From assembly GCF_041538045.1 (NCBI RefSeq), contig NZ_JBGOSE010000001.1, positions 496,001-560,000 of the forward strand: a stretch of 64,000 bases of DNA. Direction: 5' to 3'. Every line of letters starts with the position of its first letter. Within the stretch, counting starts at the first letter, position 1. Under the pieces are notes generated by a model. It saw only the letters and a program-made list of their open reading frames with translations. It did no database searches and was not told where the DNA came from. This document shows, piece after piece, positions 54,703 to 63,461 of the stretch. Position numbers and translations under genes: made by a program. The DNA comes from Aliiglaciecola sp041538045. Its GTDB lineage: Bacteria; Pseudomonadota; Gammaproteobacteria; Enterobacterales; Alteromonadaceae.

Positions 54703-54932
54703 TGATTTGTCCTTTTATTTAATGAATTTAAACAGGTGTACAAAAAACAAGCATAAATACTGCCAAGTTACTAACTATTTGTTTTTAAAATATTTGTTAA
54801 TTTTAATGGGGTATTTGATTTAATTTATGTTAAATAATCCGACACTTTATCTATAATACTTCCTTAAACTGCTAAATGAATGGAAAACTGGTTAATCTAT
54901 CAACAATTAACGATAGCAATCGATATTTGCCG

Positions 54933-54960
54933 TTGCAAAGTGTCGAAAAATAAGTAAACT
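54933..54960 (+). promoter_or_regulatory. tRNA-Pro promoter
   Basis: TTGCAA (54933-54938) is followed after 16 bases by TAAACT (54955-54960) and a GC-rich discriminator GCGCAGC. This is typical of growth-rate and stringently controlled stable RNA promoters. The tRNA begins 13 bases after the -10 box. Confidence 0.55.
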
Positions 54961-54972
54961 GCGCAGCTCGGT

Positions 54973-55049
54973 CGGTGTGTAGCGCAGCTTGGTAGCGCAC
55001 TGTCATGGGGTGTCAGGGGTCGGAGGTTCAAATCCTCTCACACCGACCA
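54973..55049 (+). tRNA. proL: tRNA-Pro (anticodon GGG)
   Basis: The 77-nucleotide cloverleaf has acceptor stem CGGTGTG/CACACCG, D arm GCGC/GCGC, anticodon stem CTGTC/GTCAG with loop ATGGGGT giving anticodon GGG, and T arm GGAGG TTCAAAT CCTCT. CCA is encoded. The T-T mismatch in the anticodon stem is also present in the E. coli GGG tRNA-Pro. It reads CCC and CCU proline codons. The gene stands alone. Confidence 0.95.
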
Positions 55050-55144
55050 ATTAATCACCTGTCTCATGGCGTAGTAAGAAACACTTCAAATACTCTTCAT
55101 TTTTTTTAGAAACCCAAATAGTACCAATTTACCCTTTTTATTCT

Positions 55145-55800
55145 TGTTTTGACATTCTTGTCGACGGTCGCTTTAACCCTACATTTGTTGATTTTTGATT
55201 GTGGTTTAATGGGCTGTGCCCATGGCCTAAAGACCATGCTACAAATTGTGGGTTTCATTTTATGGTTTTTGTAGGCGGTGGCTTTAGCCCCGCGGTTGTT
55301 GATTTTTGATTGTGGTTTAATGGGCTGTGCCCATGGCCTAAAGACCATGCTACAGGTTATTTTCATTTATTTTGTCATCCTGTAGGCGGTGGCTTTAGCC
55401 CCGTGGTCGTTGATTTATGATAGTGGTTTATTGGGGGGCCATGGCCTAAAGGCCATGCTACAGGTTATTTTCATTTATTTTGTCATCCTGTAGGCGGTGG
55501 CTTTAGCCCCGTGGTCGTTGATTTATGATAGTGGTTTATTGGGGGGCCAAGGCCTAAAGGCCATGCTACAGATTGTTTTTATTTTGCCGTCCTTGTAGGC
55601 GGTGGCTTTAGCCCCGTGGTCGTTGATTTATGATAGTGGTTTATTGGGGGGCCATGGCCTAAAGGCCATGCTACAGATTGTTTTTATTTTGCCGTCCTTG
55701 TAGGCGGTGGCTTCAGCCCCGCGGTTGTTGATTTTTGATTGTGGTTTAATGGGCTGTGTCCATGGCCTAAAGGCCATGCTACAGATTTCATTTTTGTGGG
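55145..55800 (-). repeat. REP/BIME tandem array 3 (six ~108-bp units)
   Basis: The CATGGCCTAAAGGCCATG-type palindrome, followed by CTAC (GTAG on the minus strand), recurs with CCATGG boxes at 55220, 55331, 55439, 55547 (changed to CCAAGG), 55652 and 55760. Between them lies GTAG then an imperfect palindrome containing GGCTTTAGCC. The period is 105-111 bases. The main palindrome is inverted relative to arrays 1 and 2. It lies between tRNA-Pro and the 3' end of a lysR gene. Confidence 0.88.
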
Positions 55801-55820
55801 TGGTGGGTTAGCGCTGTAAT

Positions 55821-56726
55821 TTATTCTTCTTCGAATGATTGGTAGTAGTCGGCGATAAAATCGACTAAGGCTCGTACTGCTGGCAGTAAACCTCGTCTAG
55901 ATGGATAGACTAGGTGGATAATATCTTTTTTCGGTTGCCAATCCGCTAACAATGGCGCTAATGATCCGGCTTTTAAGTGGTCTGCCACCATTAATAATGG
56001 CAACTGTGCTATGCCTACACCTTTCAATGCGGCGTTTCGCAATGCAATCATATCGGTAGTTACATAACGGGGTGTATGGGGCACTATGGCTTCTTCATTC
56101 TTAGGGCCGTAAAGTGTCCAATTATAGTGATGTTGTGGTTGGCCTAATCCTAAGCTTGGCCACGCGGATAGCTCTTCTGGCCGTGTGGGCTCGCGATATT
56201 TGTTAATTAATTCAGGACTGGCGACTAAGCATATTCCTCTTTTTGAAAGAACTTTGAGAATTAGCTCGCTATCATCGAGGGGAGGGGGTTGCACGCGAAT
56301 TGCCACATCAACTCCTTCTCCTATCACATCTACGCGCCGGTTTGTGGCCTCTAACTGAATATTCACTTTTGGATATTTAGCCATAAAATCAGCCAGCACC
56401 TCGCCAATGTGAACATGCAGCAATGCGATAGGACACGACAATTTAATCGTGCCGCAGGGGGCTGCATGGGTAAATTCCACCGCTTCTTGCGCCGCTTCGG
56501 CTTCTACTAACATGGCTTGGCAGTGTGACAGAAACTTCAAACCAATTTCTGTTACCTGAAATTGACGAGTAGAGCGATATATTAGTTTTACACCTAAATT
56601 TTCTTCTAACGCTGCAATGCGGCGACTCAGTTTCGATTTGGGAATACCTAAGGCTCGTCCAGCGGGGGCAAAACCACCGTGTTCCACGGTTTTCACAAAA
56701 TAGTAAAAATCATTGAGATCCTGCAT
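55821..56726 (-). CDS. LysR family transcriptional regulator
   Basis: This 301-residue LysR protein has the DNA-binding region MQDLNDFYYFVKTVEHGGF and GIPKSKLSRRIAALEENLGV, then RSTRQFQVTEIG. The effector domain has GTIKLSCPIALLHVHIGEVL and VDVAIRVQPPP as in CrgA-type regulators of quinone and oxidative stress. GAGG precedes the chosen ATG 56726; an upstream TTG is less likely. It is divergent from the pirin-FMN reductase-pirin operon and probably regulates it. Confidence 0.88.
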   Translation of the reverse strand: MQDLNDFYYFVKTVEHGGFAPAGRALGIPKSKLSRRIAALEENLGVKLIYRSTRQFQVTEIGLKFLSHCQAMLVEAEAAQEAVEFTHAAPCGTIKLSCPIALLHVHIGEVLADFMAKYPKVNIQLEATNRRVDVIGEGVDVAIRVQPPPLDDSELILKVLSKRGICLVASPELINKYREPTRPEELSAWPSLGLGQPQHHYNWTLYGPKNEEAIVPHTPRYVTTDMIALRNAALKGVGIAQLPLLMVADHLKAGSLAPLLADWQPKKDIIHLVYPSRRGLLPAVRALVDFIADYYQSFEEE

Positions 56727-56847
56727 CGCTTTTACCTCGCCATTCAATTCATCGTTTCATTTATAGAACTATGATACCTATTTTTGCTATCTACTCAATA
56801 TTTGGTTCATATATTAAGCTAATAACCAAGTTGAAATAGAGGAGTAA

Positions 56848-57717
56848 ATGATGAAAAAGGTTGAAAACGTGTTTTCTGCGCCAGAGCTACATTGGGTCGG
56901 CGATGGCTTTCCTGCCAAAACCTTGTTCTCGTATCAAGGAATGGGCAAAAGGGTGAGTCCCTTTTTGTTACTTGATCACGCAGGGCCAATGTCATTTTCG
57001 CCATCAGAGCATATTCGTGGTGTTGGAGAGCATCCTCATCGAGGTTTTGAAACTGTCACTATCGTTTACCACGGTGAAGTAGCACATAGAGATTCCACAG
57101 GTGAGCAAGGTGTAATCGGCCCCGGTGATGTTCAGTGGATGACGGCAGCCAAGGGAATTTTACACGAGGAGTTTCATACAAACGACTTTGCCAAATCCGG
57201 TGGCAAGTTAGAGATGATGCAATTATGGGTCAATCTACCTAAGCGCGACAAGATGAATACGCCTAAGTATCAGGAAATTACTGAGGCACAAATTCCGTCT
57301 GTCATCTTGCCCGATGACAAAGGGGCATTACGGATCATTGCTGGTGAACTTGACGGTCTGAAAGGACCTGCTTCAACTCACAGCCCTATTTTGGTGGCTG
57401 ATGGTGAGATTGAGGCAACTGCTCGTTACACCTTGCCAATTGCAGATGGATGGTCGGCATTGGTGATTGTTCGTGAAGGCAAAGTAAAGGTCAATGGGCA
57501 GGTGGTATCGAAAGAGCGAACGATAATTTTATCCCAATCCGGTGAGGGACTTGAAGTAGAAGCCATTGATGATAGCAAATTGCTTGTCTTGGCAGGTAAA
57601 CCAATTGATGAACCTATCGTTGGCTACGGTCCATTTGTAATGAACAGTGATGCCGAGATAAAACAAGCTTTTACTGACTTCCAAACTGGAAAATTCGGTA
57701 ACTTAGCGCGCATTTAG
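56848..57717 (+). CDS. Pirin family cupin protein (first copy)
   Basis: This 289-residue bicupin has the pirin metal site in GEHPHRGFETVTIVYHGEVA (two His) and KGILHEEFH (His and Glu). Bacterial pirins may be quercetin 2,3-dioxygenase-like or redox-sensing proteins. GAGGAG precedes two adjacent ATGs (56848 and 56851). It starts a three-gene operon with an FMN reductase and a second pirin, divergent from lysR. Confidence 0.88.
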   Translation: MMKKVENVFSAPELHWVGDGFPAKTLFSYQGMGKRVSPFLLLDHAGPMSFSPSEHIRGVGEHPHRGFETVTIVYHGEVAHRDSTGEQGVIGPGDVQWMTAAKGILHEEFHTNDFAKSGGKLEMMQLWVNLPKRDKMNTPKYQEITEAQIPSVILPDDKGALRIIAGELDGLKGPASTHSPILVADGEIEATARYTLPIADGWSALVIVREGKVKVNGQVVSKERTIILSQSGEGLEVEAIDDSKLLVLAGKPIDEPIVGYGPFVMNSDAEIKQAFTDFQTGKFGNLARI

Positions 57718-57778
57718 AATCCTCTAAATGCGTTCTGATCTTTTTTAAACAGTTAATTTAAATTGCAGAGGAATGAAA

Positions 57779-58336
57779 ATGACAACTACAACACATATTG
57801 TGGCTTTCTCGGGAAGCTTAAGAGAATCATCTTATAATACGGCTGCCGTTAAGGCAGCATCAGAGCTGTTGCCAGAAAATACCACCCTAGAGCTATTGGA
57901 TATCAGCGTTCTCCCCCTTTACAACCAAGAATTGGATGGTGAGCAGACTCCAAAAGCCGTGCTGGATCTTGCCCAAAAAGTGGCGAATGCCGATGCTATT
58001 TTATTTGCTACCCCTGAATACAATTATTCCGTTCCTGGGGTATTAAAAAATGCCATCGATTGGCTTTCCAGACAACAACCTCAACCATTTGCGGGTAAAC
58101 CTGCAGCCTTAATGAGTGCTAGTATGGGTATATTGGGCGGGGCTAGAGCACAATATCACTTGCGACAAATTATGATTTATTTGGATGTGCATATAATCAA
58201 TAAACCCGAAGTGATGATAGCGTCGGTGCACGATAAGTTTGATGAAAACGGCAAGCTAACCGATCAATCCACTCGTGATTTTATTGGGAAATTGATGTCA
58301 GCATTAGTTTCCTGGCGTGTTCAATTAAAATCTTAG
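57779..58336 (+). CDS. NADPH-dependent FMN reductase
   Basis: This 185-residue flavodoxin-fold protein has the phosphate-binding loop FSGSLRESSYNTAA and the FMN site TPEYNYSVPGVLKNAIDWLSR. It is the ChrR/YieF/azoreductase-like type that reduces quinones, chromate or azo dyes with two electrons. ATG 57779 is preferred over 57773 because the GAGG ribosome site then has normal spacing. The next pirin's ribosome site overlaps this stop codon. Confidence 0.9.
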   Translation: MTTTTHIVAFSGSLRESSYNTAAVKAASELLPENTTLELLDISVLPLYNQELDGEQTPKAVLDLAQKVANADAILFATPEYNYSVPGVLKNAIDWLSRQQPQPFAGKPAALMSASMGILGGARAQYHLRQIMIYLDVHIINKPEVMIASVHDKFDENGKLTDQSTRDFIGKLMSALVSWRVQLKS

Positions 58337-58344
58337 GAGTGAAT

Positions 58345-59268
58345 ATGAGTAATCAAAGTCAAGTGGTAGAAATGCCCTGTGAGTTGGTATCCGGTTGCGG
58401 TGCTATTGTGCAGCTAATCCATCCTAAGGAAAAAGATCTTGGCGGTTTTTCTGTTCGTCGAACCTTACCTAATCAACAGGTAAAAAGCATTGGTCCTTTT
58501 ATTTTCTTTGATCATATGGGGCCAGCATCTTTCTCTCCAGGACAAGGCATTGATGTTAGGCCACATCCGCACATTAATATTGCCACCGTTACCTATTTAT
58601 TTGATGGTGAAATTTTACATAGAGATTCAATTGGCAGTGAACAGCGCATTCGTCCAGGAGATTTAAATCTTATGGTAACTGGCTCCGGCATGGTTCACTC
58701 TGAGCGCGAATCTGCAGATGTGAAAAATCGGCCTCATTCGGTTCATGGTCTACAACTTTGGTTAGCCTTACCTGAAAAAGATGAAGAGACAGCACCTTCG
58801 TTTCATCATTATTCGGCAAATACCTTACCTCAGTTGGAAATTAACGGTGTGGCAATCCGCGTAATGATAGGCTCTGCTTATGGTGTAACGTCACCGGTGA
58901 AAACTTTTAGCCCAACCCTTTATATTGAAGCGCAAATAAAAGCAGGGCAGTCGTTGGAATTATCTAATGCGGCCCAAAGAGGACTGTATGTGGTTTCGGG
59001 TGATGTTAAGTTGAAAGATACCCCAGTGACTCAGCATACAATGGTGGTGTTAGATTCAGCAGAAAATGTCGTGGTGAAAGCAACACAAGATAGTCAGATC
59101 GCATTAATTGGCGGCGAGCACCTAGGTGAACGCTATGTTGATTGGAACTTTGTTTCCAGCAAAAAAGAGCGAATTGAGCTTGCCAAACAACAATGGATTG
59201 ATAAAAAGTTTCCTAACATACCCAATGACTCAACAGAGTTTATACCTTACCCATTGTTGGGGAGTTAA
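58345..59268 (+). CDS. Pirin family cupin protein (second copy)
   Basis: This 307-residue pirin has PFIFFDHMGPASFSPGQGID, the metal-site strand RPHPHINIATVTYLFDGEIL and MVHSERES, where the second-site His and Glu are kept. It differs clearly from the first copy, so the two are not a recent duplication. AGGAG lies just before ATG 58345. REP array 4 follows its stop codon. Confidence 0.88.
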   Translation: MSNQSQVVEMPCELVSGCGAIVQLIHPKEKDLGGFSVRRTLPNQQVKSIGPFIFFDHMGPASFSPGQGIDVRPHPHINIATVTYLFDGEILHRDSIGSEQRIRPGDLNLMVTGSGMVHSERESADVKNRPHSVHGLQLWLALPEKDEETAPSFHHYSANTLPQLEINGVAIRVMIGSAYGVTSPVKTFSPTLYIEAQIKAGQSLELSNAAQRGLYVVSGDVKLKDTPVTQHTMVVLDSAENVVVKATQDSQIALIGGEHLGERYVDWNFVSSKKERIELAKQQWIDKKFPNIPNDSTEFIPYPLLGS

Positions 59269-59289
59269 CGCTAGTTCATTTGTTTAGCC

Positions 59290-59592
59290 ACCCCTGTAGG
59301 CGGTGGCTTTAGCCCCGCGTTGGCGGTGTTTGATGTTCGTGGCTTAAGTACCCATGGCCTAAAGGCCATGCTACAGGTTGTCTTTATTTATTTTGCCATC
59401 CTGTAGACGGTGGCTTTAGCCCCGTGCTTGTGGTGTTTGATGTTCGTGGCTTAAGTACCCATGGCCTAAAGGCCATGCTACGGGTTGTTTTTATCTATTT
59501 TGTCATCCTGTAGGCGGTGGCTTTAGTCCCGCGTTGGCGGTGTTTGATGTTCGTGGCTTAAATACCCGTGGCCTAAAGGCCATGCTACAAAA
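59290..59592 (-). repeat. REP/BIME tandem array 4 (three ~107-bp units)
   Basis: CCATGGCCTAAAGGCCATG palindromes followed by CTAC recur at 59352, 59459 and 59566, each preceded by GTAGGCGG (GTAGACGG in the second) and an imperfect palindrome with GGCTTTAGCC. The orientation matches array 3. It sits downstream of the second pirin gene, and about 300 further bases without a gene follow before the usp promoter. Confidence 0.87.
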
Positions 59593-59794
59593 AAACTTTA
59601 TCACTACATAATTCCCCTACATTTGCAGGTTAAGCTTCTGAGAATTGGTTTTTACCTTTCGTTTTACAGGCTAGCTTGGCAGCTTTAAAAAACTAACGCT
59701 TCTTAAAAAATCTTGTGCCTTTTACTTAACTTACTTGCTTCTCTTGGTATAGCGAATCCCTTGTAAATAATTCGGTACTTTATCTCGCTAGATA

Positions 59795-59835
59795 TTGATG
59801 TGGATCAGTCAATTTAAGCAGATTTAAACTATGCT
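59795..59835 (+). promoter_or_regulatory. FNR/Anr-type box with matching -10 (class II layout)
   Basis: TTGATGTGGATCAG matches the FNR consensus TTGAT-N4-ATCAA at nine of ten positions. A -10 box TATGCT at 59830-59835 puts the start point near 59842, about 41 bases from the centre of the box, the classical class II position. It would activate the stress-protein gene under low oxygen. Confidence 0.55.
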
Positions 59836-59889
59836 TAAGGTGCAATTGAATTCCCAATCTAAGATGAGTCTAATATAAATTAAGGAAGG

Positions 59890-60720
59890 ATGATGAAACA
59901 TATTTTAGTTGTTGCCGAGAGGAAAGAAAGTGTTAAGCCGATGCTAAAAAAGGCATTAAAGTTTGCGCCTTCCAGTATTACGGTGCTGTATATAGCTAAT
60001 GATTTACTTGATTCTAACGTTGAGGGACTGACTACCTTAATTAACAGTGAAGTGGCAGATGCATGCAAAATAACAATTCTAATGGAGACAGTTACATCCG
60101 CAGCAGAGCGCGAAGAGTTACTGTTTAAAACTCTCAGCCATGACGAATTCGATACCACATTCATTCACCGTCCTCAATTGGGACGGGAAGAATTGGACTT
60201 TTCACTGATCAAAGCGGCACTAAAAGGCCCGATTAAATCCAGTGTCTTGTTATGTGGTGATAATCGCTGGCGCGGTCAGTTTAAGTTGCTAGGCACTGTT
60301 GATATTTTCACTAGAACCGATGCCCAAAAAGAATTAAACGACAAAGTCCTGAATACCTCTGCACATATCGCCAAGCAGTTGTCAGCGGATGTTTCTGTTT
60401 TAGGGGTGATCCCCATTCCGCGTATAAAACAAGAATTTGATATAACTGAGCCCGGTGAGGTGATGGTTAAAAAAGGTAAGTTATCCAAAGATAAACTTGA
60501 AAAAATTGTAGAAGATACAGGTGTGTTTACTGACTATACAGTGAAAATTGAGGCCGGCTCTGCCTATGCTTTGATCCCTTCGGTCGCCAGCAAAATGAAA
60601 GCGAACTTGGTCGTCATTGGTAACGTTGGTCGCAAGGGAATCAAAGGAATGTTAATCGGCAATACGGCTGAAAAAATCCTCAACCGGCTGACGGTTGATG
60701 TGCTTATTGTTAGGCAGTAG
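59890..60720 (+). CDS. Universal stress protein (tandem Usp)
   Basis: This 276-residue protein has two Usp-type domains. The first begins MMKHILVVAERKESVKPML, and the second ends with the ATP-binding pattern VVIGNVGRKGIKGMLIGNTA followed by EKILNRLTVDVLIV. The G-x2-G-x9-G-T spacing is kept in the second only. It is of the UspE-like length. AAGGAAGG precedes two adjacent ATGs. It lies upstream of a beta-CASP hydrolase, and an FNR-type promoter precedes it. Confidence 0.85.
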   Translation: MMKHILVVAERKESVKPMLKKALKFAPSSITVLYIANDLLDSNVEGLTTLINSEVADACKITILMETVTSAAEREELLFKTLSHDEFDTTFIHRPQLGREELDFSLIKAALKGPIKSSVLLCGDNRWRGQFKLLGTVDIFTRTDAQKELNDKVLNTSAHIAKQLSADVSVLGVIPIPRIKQEFDITEPGEVMVKKGKLSKDKLEKIVEDTGVFTDYTVKIEAGSAYALIPSVASKMKANLVVIGNVGRKGIKGMLIGNTAEKILNRLTVDVLIVRQ

Positions 60721-60883
60721 CGCTTAGTCAATCCTATGCAATATTCAAAGCTCAGTTGACACTAGTCGCTAGTTTTAACGGCTTTTACACGGGTTCACGG
60801 ATACTATTTTAGACTAACTAACGCCGAGTACCTGCAAATTCTGAGTTGCCTAGGCCAATATCAGATTACATTTGGAGAGAACC

Positions 60884-62287
60884 ATGGCTAAATTGACGTT
60901 TTACGGTGCTATTGAAGGCGTAACGGGCTCTATGTATTTACTGCAAACCGAGAATAGCAAGATTTTGCTAGATTGTGGTTTGTTTCAAGGCCGAAGAGTG
61001 GAGGAAGAGGCAAACTTAAAGCCGTTACCCTTTGATGTCAGCCAACTAGATGGTGTTGTGCTTTCCCACGCCCATTTGGATCACTCTGGTCGTTTACCCT
61101 TATTAATTTCTCAGGGCTTAACGTGTCCAATCTATATGACCTCGGCTACAAAAGAGTTAATAGAGGTGTTGCTTAAGGACGCCGCATCTTTGCAACAGCG
61201 AGATGTTGAATGGGAAAACAAACGTCGTCGCCGCGCCGGTAAAGAAGAGCTTGAACCCCTGTATAACCTGCAAGATGTGGAAACAACATTAGACGACTGT
61301 ATTGGTATCAAATATCACCAAAAACGTGAAATTACAGAAGATGTATCTATTCATTTTCTTGATGCTGGTCATATCCTTGGATCTGCCATTGTAGAGGTGC
61401 TGATAGATGAGCAGGGCGGGGCTAAAAAGTTAGTGTTTTCTGGTGATCTTGGCAATTCACAAGCGGCATTGTTAAACGATCCTGAGTTGGTTAAAGAGGC
61501 AGATGTATTGCTGCTTGAATCCACTTATGGTGATCGCGAGCATCGCTCTATGGAAGCGACATTGCAGGAGTTTGAAGATGTTATAACCGAGGCTTCTGAA
61601 AACGGTGGCAATATTTTAATTCCCTCCTTTGCGGTTGGTAGAACCCAAGAGATAATTTTTCGACTCGGTGAGTTATATCAAAAAGGTAAATTAAAACAAC
61701 AAGCTGTTTTTCTAGATAGCCCCATGGCGATTGCGGTTACGGAAATTTATCATCGCTACCAAAATGTGTTTAATGAAGATGACCGTGCAGCAATGGGCGG
61801 ACAAAACAATCAACAAAGTCTTCATAAATTTTTACCGGTATTGCGATATTCAAGTAGTACTGAGGAGTCTATGGCGCTGAATCAAATCGACAGAGGAGCT
61901 ATTTTTATTGCCGGTAGTGGGATGTGTAATGGCGGCAGAATACGCCATCATTTAAAACACAATTTATGGCGTAAACAGTCTCATGTGATTTTTGTTGGTT
62001 TTCAAGCAATTGGCACGCCCGGAAGAGCATTAGTGGACGGCGCAAAAACTTATAAAATTGCTGGGGAAACTATCGCAGTTAAAGCGCAAATCCATACCAT
62101 GGGAGGGTTTTCCGCTCACGCTAGCCAGGCTCAGTTAATTCAATGGGCTGCAGGCTTCACCACTAAAAAACCACAACTGTTCTTGGTTCATGGTGAAGAA
62201 AAAGCCAAACTGACTTTACAAGAAGCGTTTAAAAAAGTGGGTTGGCAGGCAACCATTCCAACACTTAATCAGACGATTCAATTTTAA
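60884..62287 (+). CDS. Metallo-beta-lactamase/beta-CASP hydrolase (RNA-processing exonuclease-like)
   Basis: This 467-residue protein has the MBL zinc motif LSHAHLDHSGRLPLL, GHILGSAIVEV, FSGDLGN and a beta-CASP part with LIPSFAVGRTQEI, the GSGMCNGGRIRHH motif and IHTMGGFSAHASQ. This layout is that of the YSH1/CPSF73-like bacterial nucleases, and many are annotated as RNA 3'-processing exonucleases. GGAGAG precedes ATG 60884. It follows the universal stress gene and may share its low-oxygen promoter. Confidence 0.9.
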   Translation: MAKLTFYGAIEGVTGSMYLLQTENSKILLDCGLFQGRRVEEEANLKPLPFDVSQLDGVVLSHAHLDHSGRLPLLISQGLTCPIYMTSATKELIEVLLKDAASLQQRDVEWENKRRRRAGKEELEPLYNLQDVETTLDDCIGIKYHQKREITEDVSIHFLDAGHILGSAIVEVLIDEQGGAKKLVFSGDLGNSQAALLNDPELVKEADVLLLESTYGDREHRSMEATLQEFEDVITEASENGGNILIPSFAVGRTQEIIFRLGELYQKGKLKQQAVFLDSPMAIAVTEIYHRYQNVFNEDDRAAMGGQNNQQSLHKFLPVLRYSSSTEESMALNQIDRGAIFIAGSGMCNGGRIRHHLKHNLWRKQSHVIFVGFQAIGTPGRALVDGAKTYKIAGETIAVKAQIHTMGGFSAHASQAQLIQWAAGFTTKKPQLFLVHGEEKAKLTLQEAFKKVGWQATIPTLNQTIQF

Positions 62288-62312
62288 TTTTATAGCCGAA
62301 TTATAAATAAGA

Positions 62313-63461
62313 TTAGTCTAAGTTTTTCTTAAATCGCAAGGAAGCGACTACCAATCCCAATACGGTGAAAAGCAATAACCAATAGACATCAAAGGTCATG
62401 TCAGTAAATTCCACATCTTTGAGAATAACGCCTCGTATCAAGCGCATAAAATGTGTAGCGGGTAAGGCCTCGGCAATGTATTGGGCGGTTAACGGCATAC
62501 CTTCATAGGGAAACATAAACCCTGAAAGCAGTATAGAGGGTAACAAAATAAAGATGGTCATTTGCATTGACTGTAATTGATTGGTGGCAATGGTTGAGAT
62601 CACTAGCCCCAACACTAAACTTGCCGCAATAAACAACAGTGTCACACCAAATAAGGGCAGCAGTCCGCCATTCACTGGTACATTAAACACATAATAACCC
62701 AAGCCTAAAATAATAATCACTTGGAGTAACCCAATGAATATATAGGGAATGATCTTGCCTACCATTAATTCTATGGGTTTAATTGGCGTGGTAATTAGCA
62801 TTTCCATGTTGCCATGTTCACTCTCTCTGACAATAGCTGCAGAGGTAAACATAATCATGGTCATGGTGAGAATGATGCCCAGCAAACCTGGCACTATATT
62901 TACTGCAGTCCGTTGTTCGGGATTATAAAATAGTGTCACTTCAAAGGTTGGTGTTGAGCGATTGGCAGGTTGGCGCAGCAACTCAACCAAGGGCATTGAA
63001 CGTAAACTTTTAATGGAGCTTGCAATCATGGTGTCTGAACCATCAACTACCCACTGTGCAACAGGACGACTGGTTTGTTCATCACTGGCAGCAGGTAAGC
63101 CCAAACCGACACTCGAACTGCGGGACAAGCGTTGACTTAGATCGTGGGGAATAAATAAAATCGCCCGCACATCTGTGCGTTCCATGGCTTTTTGAGCACT
63201 ATCAATATCATTGTATTGCTCAGTGAATTTAACTACTTGGGTGGCGGTAACCGTTTGTACTAGGACTCTACTTAGGGCTGTTTGGCTATGATCAACCAGT
63301 GCCACAGGAATATGTCTAACATTAGTATTGATGGCGTAACCAAATAAAATTAATTGCACCAATGGGATCATAATCACCATGCCAAAGGTCATTCTGTCAC
63401 GTTTTAATTGGGTTAGTTCTTTAAAAAAGATTGCTTGGATGCGATACAAAGCGGTGATCAT
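62313..63461 (-). CDS. ABC-2 type exporter permease
   Basis: This 382-residue membrane protein is of the YhhJ/YbhR type. It has an N-terminal helix (MTFGMVIMIPLVQLILFGYA), a large periplasmic region (about 45-175) and five C-terminal helices, with the family motif ESEHGNMEMLITTPIKPIELMVGK. Its start codon overlaps the stop of the ATP-binding gene by four bases (ATGA), so the two are translationally coupled. Such pairs usually export drugs or envelope molecules with a separate HlyD-like subunit, which is not in the window. Confidence 0.88.
   Translation of the reverse strand: MITALYRIQAIFFKELTQLKRDRMTFGMVIMIPLVQLILFGYAINTNVRHIPVALVDHSQTALSRVLVQTVTATQVVKFTEQYNDIDSAQKAMERTDVRAILFIPHDLSQRLSRSSSVGLGLPAASDEQTSRPVAQWVVDGSDTMIASSIKSLRSMPLVELLRQPANRSTPTFEVTLFYNPEQRTAVNIVPGLLGIILTMTMIMFTSAAIVRESEHGNMEMLITTPIKPIELMVGKIIPYIFIGLLQVIIILGLGYYVFNVPVNGGLLPLFGVTLLFIAASLVLGLVISTIATNQLQSMQMTIFILLPSILLSGFMFPYEGMPLTAQYIAEALPATHFMRLIRGVILKDVEFTDMTFDVYWLLLFTVLGLVVASLRFKKNLD

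Noticed and set aside
54973..55049. Integration site of a mobile island at tRNA-Pro
   Set aside because: No integrase gene and no direct repeat of the tRNA 3' end were seen downstream within the window.
55106..55366. 86-codon minus-strand protein
   Set aside because: It is a translation of repeat array 3 with the same peptide twice, so it is a product of the repeat period.
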